Source of the DNA: Apostichopus japonicus
Lineage: Eukaryota > Echinodermata > Holothuroidea > Aspidochirotida > Stichopodidae
Direction: 5' to 3'
NCBI RefSeq assembly: GCF_037975245.1
Contig: NC_092562.1
Location: 30,330,054-30,394,053 of the forward strand
DNA length: 64,000 nt
Position numbers and translations under genes: made by a program. Below, piece after piece: positions 22,321 to 35,566 of the stretch. A model generated the notes under the pieces. The model did no database searches. It was not told the origin of the DNA and saw only the letters and a list, made by a program, of their open reading frames with translations. The number at the start of each line of letters is the position of its first letter. Position 1 is the stretch's first letter.

Positions 22321-24984
22321 AAGAGATATCACAACTTTTGACTAAGCAGCCATTGTGTTATTCAAATTTATTAAAACGTGATCTTCAGTGTTTTGTAGTT
22401 GTGTGAGCAGAAAACTACCATATTTTATTTTCTCAATGAGTAAGAATCAGCCCAAAATCTGTAATAGCTGTGTACACACACAATGCTACACACTCATCAC
22501 TCATAATGGCATTGAGCTATGTGTGCTTCTGGAAGTCACAGTAACTATAAAATCACATCACAAGGCCATTAACCTTGAAACATTTATGGGCAGCATACTC
22601 CTGCAGTGTTAGGTGTTAGAGCTGAAAACTCACCAGTTACATGCAACTACTTAGCTATGTAGCCTATGAACCCAGCTATGTAGACATTGGCCATGTACAA
22701 GACAAAGTACCAGTATTGAGCTGTAGAACTTGAATCTAGGATTCTGGGGACTTTTCTAATTTTTATTACTCTTAACTGGTTTTCATATCCCGTTTTATAA
22801 ATATGTACATTCATGTATTTATACTGGGTTTTCATAAATTTGAAACTTGGATGAAAGAAGACAATTAGGCCAGGAAATATGGTCATGAAAGCAGTGGTTA
22901 TAATCCAGATTCCTTAAACTGTTTTATAACCACCTTAGAGGAAATTTACTGGGACATTCAGTCATTGTGTTCATTTAGATGAGAACAATTTGGAAATAAA
23001 AGGCCTCAAGGAAGTACTTTCTGAAGCTTCTAGCAATTACAGCATGCTATAATTTTGTGCCAATACAGAAGTTTCTTTTAATGAGCTTCATGGAAGATGT
23101 GTCTTTTTTTTCATTTTGTAAATCCTTTTGAGAGTGTTAGAACCTCTGGCAAGTTTTGTAGTTGTTACAAAAAGGATTTGATTGAAGGGGAGGGGGGGGT
23201 TGGGGAATAAGGTCCTTTTAACAATGCACAATCCTCTTGGCTAATACACGTACAGTACACCTTATAATAATACTTGTCCAGTCTAAGTAAATCTTAGTAG
23301 CTGGAAGACAAAGCTTGAATATTCAGGGAATATTTTTCTTTTCTTCTCTGTGATTTTAAAACTGGGTCTAGAATTGGTTTACTTTTGAAAATTTGAATGG
23401 AAAATGGTCTCACACACATTGAACCAATTTCTATTAAATTAAACATAATATTCACTATTCACATTTTGTATACAGCATGTATTGTCCACAATCTTTTAAC
23501 TTCTTGCATATTTGGAGTGTGAAAGAGTGGGACATTGCCAACCAGTTCTCATTTCGCCAGATATCCTGCTTTGATACAAAATTAATTAACCACAACTCTG
23601 CAACATGACAGAGGATGACAAAATAAAGACAACCTCTCACAGAAATTGTCAACATCTACTGTACTAACATCATAATTTTCCGGACAGTGGGCATGCTGGT
23701 CACCTTGTGACAATAATTTAAACAATATTGCAACTGTTAAGAAATAATGAAGTTTTTACTATCAAATTCATGAACAGGAAAATTGCACCATTTAATGACA
23801 TTTTAGGAGCTCTACAAGATTTCAAATCAAAATTGATATTTGAGATCTGTCCAATTATGAAAATTTTAATTTTATTCCCTATCTTCGATATGGGTGACAA
23901 CGTCCCAGGGTGATTTTCTCCCAACTACTAGTATATAATAATGCTTAAGTGAGTCATTTAGTATGTGAGATGTGATGTGGATGTACAGTAAGTGAGATGA
24001 GGGAAATATATAAATCGGCTACCATCAGTCAACCAGAGGTGTCGATATTAATGGTATTTTTGTGAAGGTGAACACCTCAACAATCAACTCTGGCTTCTTG
24101 TTCTACATAATTGAAATAATCTTGTTTGCTTTGGGGCAGATGACTTCACCTTGCATGATGGGAGATAAAGCGTATCAGAGATTTTAGGGCTTAGTTCCAT
24201 TGCCACTAATCAACATACAAATAGATTAAATTTAAAGAAATGTAAACCATAGGGCAACTAAAAAATGTGTGGAAGGAATTTCTTCCTACTTCGTAACCTT
24301 GAATGGATATAACATCTTCTTCCCCAAATTCACACATAACCCTTTATGCTCTCCTGTTCACAAATTCGAAAAATGAAGTAATCTTAATGCGGGAACAACT
24401 GTAAAATTTGGTCTTAACTTGTCATTTTCTTGTTACAAAGTGAGAATTTGCAAAAAGCAGTGATCATGTGATACAAATTGATTTGTGACATTATCATAAT
24501 GACTGGCATCTTGCAGTGATACAGTATGAGTGATACAGTATGAGCCTAGTTTATTGTATTGCACTGCACTTTGACAATGTTTACTTTGACCCATCAATGC
24601 TATACTCCACTGAACTGGGTACCCTGAATATGCATGTGAAAAGAGACAAAGGGTTGGATGGGCATGTTATGTTGGTTTATGACCAGGATTCAAGGTTATG
24701 TGTGCTACCTTTCACACTCTGTGCATGTTTGTTGTCTAGGTTCCTTCAAATAAGGGATCCAAAATTGAAAAAAGACAAGGATAATCCCTTTTTTGCAGTA
24801 TATACCTGTTAGATAAAGGGTATCTAAAAATACACCAATTTTTTGCTGTACCAGGGCCCATCCAGGCAGCAGCCAATAATGGTCCTGTGGCCCACATATG
24901 ATTCATTTATATGGAAAGAGAGCAGGATGATTCTCTAAGTGAATTACAAATTGGTAAATGTTTCATATACATACACAGGTACAC
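22321..24984. other. No gene recognised
   Basis: AT-rich sequence. Frames at 22388, 23455, 23718 and 24540 are isolated, lack splice signals at their ends and show no family motif. Confidence 0.4.
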
Positions 24985-25243
24985 ACACCAGGCACAGATC
25001 CAGGGGATGCCCAACCAGGCTGATTGAGTCCCCTAATTCTGTGTGTGCATAATTGTAAATTATTGTACATTGGATTTTTTTGATGGGTGGGGTAGAAGGG
25101 CTCCTCTTTTACAATTTTCTGTGAGATAAACCCCAGAAATCCCCCTCCCCCCTTCAATGTAGACAAGCTGTCAGTGCTCTCATGTGATGTCCTAAAATGA
25201 TCCCCCTCTTTCATAAACCCTGGATCCACCACTGCAGCACGTT
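24985..25243. mobile_element. MITE-like element with GATCCAGGG ends
   Basis: Left end caggcacagatccaggggat and right end (minus strand) cagtggtggatccagggttt are inverted and share GATCCAGGG. The body is ~260 bp and non-coding. Short non-autonomous elements with such ends are frequent in marine invertebrates. Target-site duplication is not clear. Confidence 0.4.
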
Positions 25244-25700
25244 ATTACTATATGTTGTCAGCGTTTTTTGCCAGGAATTTAAAGGGTGTGAAGACTCGCG
25301 CACAAAAAAACGTCTAATGCCGGTTATCTGAACTAGTTTCGAATGAGGTATAACAGAAGTGTTAGACACCACCATCGATCACAGAAAATACACACACACA
25401 GCTTGCTACCATTGGTAATTATACACTAGTGTACAGTCAGTACATACAGCTGCGGTCAATAACCAAAGCACAGTGTACATGCAATACAGCGATGGACATC
25501 TCAGGTCCAGCTAAAGATAACAACGTATCAGGTTTCATTACTGTACTGTCTGCATTTTGTAGCGACACGAACAAAACGTCACTTGCAAGCAACGGAAAGT
25601 TAACTTTCTCAGATGGCTGCACGCGGTTTGGGGCGAGTCTCGATCAATGCCTTTAAAATGAATTAAAGCAATAATCAGGCATTAAGCCCTGAGAATTACC
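25244..25700. other. CpG-richer patch, no exon proven
   Basis: Contains actcgcgcacaaaaaaacgt and gcacgcggtttggggcgagtc. A frame at 25492-25656 (MDISGPAKDNNVSGFITV...) is open but unsupported by splice sites. It may be a promoter region, which is uncertain. Confidence 0.25.
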
Positions 25701-25828
25701 CTTCTTATATGCATACAGTATGTGACTGACTTTTACTGCAAAGAGACTGCATAACACATGCACTCAAGGTATTGAATTATATATATGGTTGTAATCTGCA
25801 CTTCAAATTGTCTGTTTACATGTAACTC

Positions 25829-26190
25829 ACCCCCCTCCCACCCACATCCTCTACCCGACCCTATATCAGAATAGAAAATGAATGTGAACCAGTGCATATA
25901 CATGTACAGTGTGTTCTATATGTGTGTACATGTTTAGTACAGGTTAAACTAATTTAAATATATATTAAAATATAACAGGTTAAACTGCTTAAACATTCAG
26001 TTTTTACACCCCCCTCCCACCCACATCCTCTACCCGACCCTATATCAGAATAGAAAATGAATGTGAACCAGTGCATATACATGTACAGTGTGTTCTATAT
26101 GTGTGTACAGGTACATGTTTAGTACAGGTTAAACTAATATATATTTAAATATAACAGGTTAAACTGCTTAAACATTCAGTTTATACTATA
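25829..26190. repeat. ~179-bp direct duplication
   Basis: The block cccacccacatcctctaccc ... taaactgcttaaacattcag occurs twice in tandem (landmark at 25845 and 26024) with only small differences. Confidence 0.9.
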
Positions 26191-26611
26191 AGTCTTTTAA
26201 TTTAGTGAATTATATATAGCAGAAGCAGACACTACATTGCAAGTAATATATTAATATGACATTGAAATACGCACAGTATTGAATTGAATGACCAGTACAT
26301 ACATGTACAGTATGTACTGTACATTATTGCATGCAAACAGTGGGACTATGTATTTATTGTGCTTGGTGTAAAATAACACTACATACTGAACATGTATACA
26401 TAGTACACACTGTACATATAGTGTGTACTATATGTATAGTGTGTACTATATGTACTACATATGTACACTGGTTCAACTTCATTTTAAGTTATAAAAGACT
26501 TTTAACTTAGTGAATTATAGCAGAAGCAGACACTACATTGCAAGTATATAATATATTAATATGACATTGAAATATGCACAGTATTGAATTGAATCACCAT
26601 TACATACATGT

Positions 26612-26866
26612 TTTTTTTTTTTTTGTCTTTTTTTGTCATTACGTATATATAATATGATAATTCTTTAAATAGTATCATGTTATCTTATGTAACGTAGTTT
26701 ATTTGTGTGTGCAATTCATTTTTTTTTTCTTTTCTTATATTGTTGGGGGGGGCGGCGGGTCTGCCTCTAAAGAGCCTCGGCTTTCTCAGACCTCCTCCAC
26801 TTGTCACATACATTTTATTCTATTATTGTGTAATACCTTTTGAATGTGGAAACAAATAAATGAAAT
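26612..26866 (+). mobile_element. LINE 3' tail insertion
   Basis: Ends with gaaacaaataaatgaaatgaaatg, a short tandem tail typical of CR1/L2-type non-LTR retrotransposons, preceded by tctgcctctaaagagcctcg. Boundaries are given by comparison with the paralogous segment at 26225-26400: both share gaattgaat.acc..tacatacatg on the left and tacagt.tgta.tactg on the right, and only this copy carries the ~255-bp insert. Family assignment is inference. Confidence 0.55.
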
Positions 26867-27918
26867 GAAATGTACAGTGTGTAGTACTGCACATGATTGT
26901 GGACAGTGGGACTGTGTTTTTAATTAGTGCTTGGTGTAAAATAACACTGTACTGAACACACATATAAAGTACACACTGTGCATGTATGCACTGGTACACA
27001 TTCATTTTCTATTCTGATATAGGGTTGGGTAGAAGATGTGAGTGGAAGGGGGGGGGGTTGGGTTATGCATGCATACAGACAATTTGAAGCAGATTACCAT
27101 ACCAAATAATTCAGTATACCTTGAATGCATGTGCTATGCAGTCTCTTTGCAGTAAAAGTCAGTAATATACTGTATACAAATCTGCATAATGCACTAGGGG
27201 AGGGTGTTTGGGGGGGGGGGGGGTGATGGGGGAGGGAGTCAAAGACAGAACACTTTTAATAAATACATTTCAATAGATTCTAATGATGTTTAACATGGTC
27301 TCCTTGAATGAAGATACAATGTTACTAGTGCTATTTCCCCTTGTATGCATGTTTCTGTAGGGCTGATGTTACTCTCATATACGCCACTTTAAGCTGCTCA
27401 TCAGAGCATTAATAATAACTAATACAAAAGATGTTTTAGCCCATTCTTTGCATCATAACTATACACATCTTACTAGTTTTGTATTAAAAACCAAAAATAA
27501 ACCTTTTAATTGTGACCGAATTTGACCTTGAAATACCCAAAATATTGGTAAAATGTGATATTTGAGGTTTGCATAATTAGTTCACGCCCATCTTTGGAGA
27601 AATATCGAAGACACTTCCTCTTCACACCAAACTGCTATTGTCTGTTATACCAAAAATTTCTAATTAACTTGCAAGAGCCAGCTCGAACAGGAACTTTCTG
27701 ACCACGCATCGCAACAGAGTTTTTCCAGCTTCCTCTACGTGATAAACTTACATTTACTCTATACAGTAAACTGTACTTTGTTACTTTGCATTTTACTTTC
27801 TACAGTACACAGCAGTATTGAATAAATAGGAAAGCTCATGAGAAAAGATTACCTCTAGACGCAGCTTAGGATTTTAAAGTACATCACTTGGCAGTAGGTA
27901 GACGCTACGACATATGAC

Positions 27919-28542
27919 TTTAAAGGAGCATTTTGCGTCCTTTTCTATGATTTTTTTCAACCTCACTGACTCCACTATGCCATAACTACATACATAATTA
28001 GCTTATCTACTTAAATCTTACTTCAAATGGTGGCATAAAAGTCGAAAAATTTGCAATAATTTGGCTAATTTAACTAAATTTAACTAAACCTGCATCTCTG
28101 ATTGGTTGAATTCAAACTAGTGGGTTTGGGGAACTGAATGCGATTAATTTTGTATGTCGAATGCTCGCCAACTAACGTTGTTGGTAGGGAAAAACTTGGC
28201 TAATATCTTAGTCTGCTGTTTTGTGATTTGATGTATGTAAAAAACTTGATGGACATGTTAAAAGAGTAGAAAATGGCGACCAAACGCAAAATGCTCATGA
28301 ATAAATATACTATTCACTGATTGGTGGAATTCAAAGTAGTGGATTTGGAGATTGAAAACTTTGTTGAGGACACTTCTACTCGTTATCGCCATAAATCGTT
28401 AATTACTCGCTAATTAATGCTCTTGGCAGGGTGAAACTTGGATGGTATCTTAGTTTGCTGTTTTATGATTGATACATGTAAAAAAATCGATGCACATGTT
28501 AAAAAGGTGGAAAAAAGCGACCCAGCGCAAAATGCTGCTTTA
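27919..28542. mobile_element. MITE with ~20-bp terminal inverted repeats
   Basis: Left end tttaaaggagcattttgcgt and right end gcgcaaaatgctgctttaa are inverted copies. The interior holds two ~218-bp direct copies (each starting tgattggt.gaattcaaa.tagtgg and ending ...gcgacc.a.cgcaaaatgct), so an internal end-like sequence is also present. No coding frame, hence a non-autonomous DNA transposon. Confidence 0.7.
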
Positions 28543-28869
28543 AGGGGAAATGCAAATACCCCTTGAGGAGAAATACATTGTGGTAAAATTTCCTGTAGGA
28601 AACTGTTTACTGGTTATGTGCAGTGTAAAATGGGGATGAGGGGACGATGGGAATAAACCATTGTCACTCTGTCACTCTCAGGTACAGTATAGGTGCTGTA
28701 TATTACTGGAACATCAGCAAAGTTACTGCCTAATTGGGTATAAAGCGCCAAGATTACTGTTTACAGTATATTCACTTCAACTATAGGTCTGGAACTTATT
28801 TGTGTTCAGTTGCAAAGTTGTTCAAAAAAGACATTGCATGAAATGATCAGACTGACCACTTAGACAGTG

Positions 28870-29060
28870 TACCACAATAAGGCAATGTATATCGGCCACC
28901 CTCAGGAAAATTATTTTTGGGCTTATTTCCAGGTATCATCACTGATTTTATTACTAGGACAGTTTTAAGAATACAATTTAAAGTACAGATGATATGAAAA
29001 TCAGGACGATTGAAGGAGAATTGACCTATCTTAGAAAAATGAAGTAGAAATGGTGAGATT
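28870..29060. repeat. Dispersed repeat, copy 1
   Basis: Shares aagtacagatgatatgaaaa followed by tcaggacgattgaaggaga with 31140-31180, and weaker similarity on both sides. Unknown family. Confidence 0.75.
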
Positions 29061-31009
29061 TTGCCCGGATAGCCATTTCAAAGGAGCGGGACCACTGCTC
29101 TAAACTTTCACCCCTTGCAGCTCAAAATCTTGACATTAAAGGTATGGGATTAACAAGTGCCATGATAGGCCAAGTCATCAGCTATGAGGAAATGGGTAGG
29201 AATGCCATAAAGGGCATATCTTCTATGCTCTAGGGGCCCTCTAAGGAAGACAAGTTTAGTGTGTTAGTCAATGGAGAAGAATAAAATGTTGTGGTACGCT
29301 TATAAGAAATGTGATTTCTCTCAGTTTAGCTCCAAAAAAGCAAATTATAGGCTAACATGGTCAGGCTACTGTAGCCGTTGATATTTCAGGTGAAATGTTT
29401 CATGATTTCATGCTTGAGTGATTTTGAGGGGGGAAATTCTTATTTAGCTAAAAAAATGGATTTTCAGGGTTGAGATCATATAACTCACTTTTGGCTGAGC
29501 TTTTGTCTCACATAGCAACTTGCATTTTGTAATGTTTGACATTATTTTAAAGAATGGTGAAGATGATGCTACTCCAAGTCTTCAACATATTTCAGTAGGC
29601 TTAAATTCAAGATTGCATTACCATAGTTGAAGGACTATGGAAAGGAAGTTTCATGAAATTTACTTACCAACGGTAATTCAAAAGTAACACAGTTGAACAA
29701 CTATAGATGATGTTTGGGCAGTACAAATTAGCAAATTATACTTGGAATTTCATTGTTCCAGAGTTGATACAGTTCAGATTCAGCCCTGCCGTGTCAGTGT
29801 TGTTGTTGAAGAGCATGATTTCTGCCATAATTTACACCTGTAGGTAAGTAATGTTATAACAATGAACTAGAACTAAAGTATGCCCGGGATAACACAGACT
29901 TCTGCTGTTTACTAGCAATTGGGATGCTATAGTCCCAGGTATAGCCAGCATAGTGCTCCTACCATGTGTCATTGTCAGTCTGGGTATCATTTTGACTTCT
30001 CTGTATTAAAATACATTGTGTTGGGCTATACTTATCTGTAACTTACAGTAGTTGTCAAAAATGTATGGCAGAATCATCAATATACAGTAGGTCTATATAA
30101 TTGGCTGGTTTACAGTATTCATAGAACAAATTCTGACTTGTGAGTCCTTAATTGAGACACAAGTATATAAAAAATCTGCAAGGTACAGTACAACTAAACA
30201 CCTCAATTTGCATGGTTCAGATGCATAAATAAAATATATACTGGCTTCTCCCAAAATGTGCCCTGACATGGGCATGGCCTGGCTTAATCCAGCTGTTAGT
30301 GTTAGTTGGTGATGTACTTTGCTTCTTCTCGGTAAACACCAACCCCCTTTTACTTATTTGCAGATCATGGGAAAGGTGTAGAATTGAACAAATATGCATT
30401 AAATGTAAATGTAACAGGAAAATGTGGTATAGCAGTCCTTGACTAGTCAATTGTGAGGCTAGTTTTAACCTTATTTAACACAAGGCAGTGTTTAGAGGGC
30501 GCCCTCTATAATGAAATCTCAATAAATAAACATCTAAAAACACCTACTTTACAATCTCAATTGCTTTCTGCCAGTTGTAAACTTTTATCCTGCAGTTCAG
30601 TTATCTCCTTGAAGAATTTATACTCTTTAAATCCCAAATAAGATCAAATTTATATTTAGTGTTTCTTTTGCTCTATGCCAGGTCTGGGACCCCCCTCCCA
30701 GCCCGATTATCATCTCCTTAGAAAGGACTCGCAGAACCTGGAGACAGGTTTGTGCATAGTAAAGGACTTTTGAAGTACAAAATAATCAACAGAAGGAATT
30801 TTCCAGAGAATGTAAGAAACAGATGGATTGAAAGCACAGCAACGAGGCTAGAGCAGAAATCCATTTCAAGCTCAAATTTGACCCAGCTGAGCTCTTAAAA
30901 AGTTGATATTGGGGATCAAACAGAAAAATAATTACAGATACTTTAATGCTTTGTAGTTTAGTTTACCTCAGGAGAAGAAGAAAAATTTCACGAGGCTTAA
31001 GGTAGCATA
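29061..31009. other. No gene recognised
   Basis: No splice-flanked coding frame on either strand. Frames at 30093-30641 have no motif. Confidence 0.4.
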
Positions 31010-31220
31010 CTACAATTAGGTAATGTACATCCGCCAAAAAAATGCCTAAAATGAGCCACCGAACTTGTTGTTTTTGGCTAATTTCCAGCTATCATTTTTG
31101 ATTTTGTAAGTTAGGATGTTTATGAGTACTTACAAGTTAAAGTACAGATGATATGAAAATCAGGACGATTGAAGGAGATTTGACCTAGTTTAGAAAAATG
31201 AAGGAGAAATGTACAGTACT
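31010..31220. repeat. Dispersed repeat, copy 2
   Basis: Second copy of the element at 28870-29060 in the same orientation. The left parts are more diverged (ggtaatgtacatccgcca versus ggcaatgtatatcggcca). Confidence 0.75.
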
Positions 31221-31723
31221 CTCTACCCACTACTTTTTCAAGTTATTAGTATTTTGACTTCCTGTGTTGTGTGTTAGGGTGGCAGCTGTGCGAATATACT
31301 TCTTGAAATGTTTAAAAAGGTGTATAAATTGTGATAAGGATTCACCTGCTAGCTGAACTTTACTAAGTGTTTAATACTGTGTGTCCAACTCAAACTTCAT
31401 TGGCTTAAATGAAGATCACCCCTTGTACACAGTCATCTCTCTGAGCAAGTTATTGCCATAGTGGAAGTATGCAATTAAAACTTCATACAACGTACCTTTT
31501 TTCACACACACATTTTAATACCACTTTACATTCAGGAGTATTGGTTCTCTTGTTCATTTGTAATCTGCTATAGGTCAACTTCTTTTGCTGGTTTACTTTT
31601 GAGATCAAACATATTCTATTGTTTGATTTTTAGTACTTATGCTTTATCTTCTCCTAATCTTACCATCCTTTAAGTGTAATTGCCAGCTAAAATTGCCCAT
31701 ATTCGCTGGTTATTACATTTCTC

Positions 31724-32110
31724 TCATTCTGGACCATATGGATTTATCTCATCCTCTCTTGGGATACTAAGCTTGCACTCAACTTTTACAGCTAGAACTC
31801 CAGGTTTCAACACTTCCAGGAAACATACCTTCATCGTGGCTCTGATGACCTTGGATGACTTTGACCTAGTTTCTAATATTTTAATAAAATCTGATAGATT
31901 AGTGGATGGGATGGGCTTTTTACAGTACTTACTTGGTTTGGTAGTGTCCATTGTAATTGCTTGATCCCATAGTCATACAGGGCTCCTCCTTTCTTCCAAT
32001 TGATTATCAATGCAAACAGGTCTACATAGCTTTGCTTCTCCTTTGCTATGATAACTTTCATCTTGGTCTTTTGACAATTTTGGCATTTTCCACTTCCATG
32101 GTTCACCAAC
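31724..32110 (-). pseudogene. Coding-like minus-strand fragment, two frames
   Basis: From about 32110 down to 31952 one frame reads GSGKCQNCQKTKMKVIIAKE, then SYVDLFALIINWKKGG and ends WTLPNQ before gtaagtact. From 31951 to 31724 the next frame reads TMKVCFLEVLKPGVLAVKVE and ends INPYGPE with a stop. The residue make-up looks coding, and the CxxC pair suggests a zinc-binding knuckle. The frames join neither by simple continuation nor by the phases of the visible GT-AG sites, so either a frameshift has broken it or an exon is missed. Family not recognised. Confidence 0.25.
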
Positions 32111-35100
32111 AGTTCCAAAGATGGCCCACCACTTGACTATTCAGTTGCATCCATGCTATTAAAAAAAGATTTGCAAAGCCAGAAAGTCAATTGATTTGGT
32201 GATTTCTTGCCAATATGATAAGCAACTGTGGATACTATATTCATCTACATTTAGTATTGCTGATCAGAATGTGTAATTTAGTATAATGGGCTTGCAGCAA
32301 TGATTGATACATACATGCAAATACAAAGAAAGCTGGAGTTCAAACAAATTCCCACTTCTTCAGTGATGAGAGTGAGACTTAATTATAAAGGTTCTCACCT
32401 ATAACTAACCTCTAATTGACTTCAAGTGACCCTTGACTCTATGGAAAACAATGGGATCATCTATTCAGCATACTATAGGTTCCCCTAAGTTACATTCATA
32501 CCTTCAGATATTGTACTATAGAGGTTTTCCAACCATGATCTGTTGACCTAAACTGACATCATGACTTGCATTAAACACGACTGCGATTATCTTCTTACTA
32601 ATTGCTACCAAAAAGTTTGAAGCTCAAAACTTTTCACTCATGGAATGTCATGTTTACAGACTTTGACCTAAGTTGACCCAATTTAACTTTGACCTTGATG
32701 TAAAATAATAGAGACCATCAAACATGATATATCTTTGAAAACTAACTTCCAAAAAATTTAGTTACAACTATTAAATAATACAAGTAATATGACTAAACTT
32801 CCAAATTAAACTAACATTAATTGTGAACAAACTACAATGTACTCATAGTCTCACATGTAATACCTGTGCAACACGATTCAGTCTCCCAATTAACTGAAAA
32901 CAACAAGAATAATCCCTGCACTGCATTACACATGTACACACACATCAAACATAAATTTACTATCTGCAGATTATCCCAGGGCTACTTTAATCTATCCTTT
33001 TAACAATTTGCTTAAAATACAGACTACTCACTACCAATAAACATGGCTGATTGTTACACAACTATGGAAAATGTGGCCCAAAACGAAATCAATTTTTCAA
33101 TTCATGCTGTTTTGGCATCTTTAATGTCTCGTGAACCCATTCCCATTACTTATTTTCCAAATCACACATAAATTTGCCATTTATATGAAGGGGTATTGAA
33201 TTGATACAAACTCACCTTTCATAATTCTTCATTCCTCGACTGTACTCCTCATCGGGCCTTGCACTACCCTAAATTTAAACGATGGCTAAGCCCTGTACGT
33301 ACTGCAGCATAAGCAATATACCTCCTGCTTTATGGCTGTGGCGAACGTTGTTATTGACACAAGTGTAGCCATTGCCTATGAGACTGTGTACACAGGTTCT
33401 ACGGTATGACAACAACCCCTATTGCGGGATGTCGGAGTAACTGCATTCGGCGATTATGGCAATGTTTTAAAACTGCTGGTAATTTGGTGGTATTTGTGTT
33501 GGATGCTGTACCATATCTTCAAACTACACCAGGTAAAGTTACACAGAAATGAACAAATAACTTGATGCACGGCAAAGTCCAGGATGGTTAGATATTAAAC
33601 GGTTGTTCCTGCTGCTAGAAGTAGTGGAACTGAGCTGCCTCCAGCAAGCATATGCTACTGGGTGCATGTCAGTTAGATGACAACAATTGAAAGTGGAAGC
33701 TTGATGTGACATCAGTTCTAATTTGCATATATATGGGGGTCTAAAGTTCAACACAAATACACTACACTTCCTACTGCCATCAGTCTTGCTTATAAATGCA
33801 ACACTGATATAATCATGACCACTTCGACTCACCCCTGATCCAGGGATTCACAACACAGTCACGCTGATAACTGACATCTTAGGTAAAGCATGGAGCTATA
33901 AAGCTCCATGGGTAAAGTGAGGCATATGGGATTCAAATGATCCACATTTAACTCTCCATGTTTAGGGTACAATCATTCCATTGATAGGTGCATAGCTTGG
34001 GTCTACAGGCAAATGAAACGTACACCCGTCTGTAATTAATTGTTTGTTCTGCTTATATAGTTGTGAAGCATATTCTAGTTTGTTATTGTTATTATGATGT
34101 CACCCATGGCTCGCGCATTGTTGGATTGCGCTGTGGTGAGGCGGGATTAAAATCACGCGCTATTGGAAGTGTATGTTCTGTACATTTTGAGTTGATCAGT
34201 ACTTTGATTAAATTAGATGTTATCAGTGTAAGCTAAGGCCCGGCTTTCCGTTCCCGAACTACCTAAAATAAGCCTTACATAGTCACTAAATCAATACAGG
34301 ATTCTTGGCATAGTATGGGAAAATTTGAGTTCATCAGTACCTTGAGTAAATTAGAGCGTACAAAATGATAGTAGAGCACATAGGAGACAAATGGTTCGAA
34401 CGTAGACAAATATATATATCTTTTCAAAATCCCTTCATATATCTAATTTTGCATCCCTCAAGAAATGTAAAGATGCATCAAAACATGGAAGTAATTCGTT
34501 ATTTGATGAAGACAACCAAAGAAAACATTATCCTTTCAATTATGCAATTATTGCACTGTACCATGCTATTCAAGTAAAGGTATGTGATTGAATCAACACA
34601 TCTGTTCATTGCAATGTGTTTGTCATATGCTAATACAGTTCCATTAATGCTGGCCTATTTCACACTTTTTTGGCAGAATTCGGATTTGCAAAAGTTTGAT
34701 GAATACACAGCAAGGTCAACCTTTCTTGATTTATCCCGCACTTTTCACTGAAAATGATTCTAATTAGGTGATTGACCCACGGAACCAGCACGCTACATTG
34801 TCACAAAACAGATCAAAAGAGAAACCATATCCTTCGAACGTAATCCTATCCCTAACCCTATGCTCAAGAAATGGGCGATCACAACACACTGGGCCTATAC
34901 CTATTAGATAACGTTAGACCCAGCTGGTTCTGCGAAAAAAATATGCACCAAGAGACTATTGTTGCTAATATGATACAACATCCTTTTTGTCATTATTTTT
35001 TTGCGCGTGCAACATAATATAAACATGACCCACACGTACATTGACTCATTCCTGTTAAAATGGCTCACCCCACGGTCACACTGATGTCTGACATTTTTAT

Positions 35101-35500
35101 TTCCAAAGACCGATGGCATATGAAAACTTTGTCCTGAGTTCAGGGGAAAATCATTCGATCGACAAATGCATTACAGAAGTCACATTAAGTCCACATGGTT
35201 TGTCTGACCAATATCCAGTAAGAACTGAGAACATCGGCGATTGTGTCACAGAGCGATTAAAGAAATCAAACGTAACATCTGTGGTTTTAATTTTTAGTTT
35301 GTTTTAGTAAATAATCTTCGAGTAATCGTTTAAATTTAAACTTACGGGCCCATTGTCACTATCGCCAAATTCAATTACCAGCGATCCATCAACAACGAAC
35401 ATTTCGTCGTCGCTACAACACTTAGACCAGAGTTGTTGTATACAGTATGATATAAATAATGTATGATGTACGGTACCTTTCCTCCAATCCTGTACACGAA
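32111..35500. other. No gene confirmed; some CpG-richer patches
   Basis: 32560-32720 holds TGACCT/TTGACC-rich repeat sequence. 33889-33910 is a perfect 9-bp hairpin (catggagct-ataa-agctccatg). 34090-34170 is CpG-richer (ggctcgcgcattg, aatcacgcgctattgg), like a promoter, with no exon seen. An exon-like frame at 35109-35217 has an acceptor and donor but is not phase-compatible with the first PTPR exon recognised. Confidence 0.35.
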
Positions 35501-35506
35501 AAGTAA

Positions 35507-35566
35507 AAGTGCATACTGCGCATGTGCACAAAGATTTAAGTGCATACTGCGCATGTGCACAAAGAT
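35507..35566. promoter_or_regulatory. Duplicated NRF1-like sites
   Basis: Two 29-bp copies (aagtgcatactgcgcatgtg plus cacaaagat) in tandem. Each contains TGCGCATGTGCA, one base from the NRF1 consensus YGCGCAYGCGCR and itself nearly palindromic. They lie 1.4 kb upstream of the first PTPR exon found. Regulatory function is inference. Confidence 0.3.

Larger units (their letters stand above)
25710..27175. repeat. Large inverted repeat (foldback), ~240-bp arms
   Basis: Left arm about 25710-25945 and right arm about 26935-27175 are reverse complements with mismatches. Shared words are gacttttactgcaaagagac, gcagattaccat / ggttgtaatctgc, ccctatatcagaatagaaaa and gaccagtgcata-type sequence. The ~1-kb centre contains the 179-bp tandem duplication and a LINE tail. 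The structure resembles a foldback transposon or a palindromic rearrangement. Confidence 0.65.

Noticed and set aside
24540-24812. 90-codon plus-strand ORF (MSLVYCIALHFDN...)
   Set aside because: No recognisable domain, no clear splice borders.
31680-31964. 94-codon plus-strand ORF
   Set aside because: Shadow of the more coding-like minus-strand frames at 31724-32110.
33539-33832. 97-codon minus-strand ORF
   Set aside because: No motif, no splice sites at its ends, and cysteine and serine composition typical of chance frames.
33889-33910. 9-bp perfect hairpin catggagct/agctccatg
   Set aside because: Too short to interpret alone; no nearby RNA gene context.
35109-35217. Exon-like frame MAYENFVLSSGEN... 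with acceptor and donor
   Set aside because: It ends in phase 0 while the first PTPR exon needs a phase-1 partner, and the sequence matches no domain. Kept out of the gene model.
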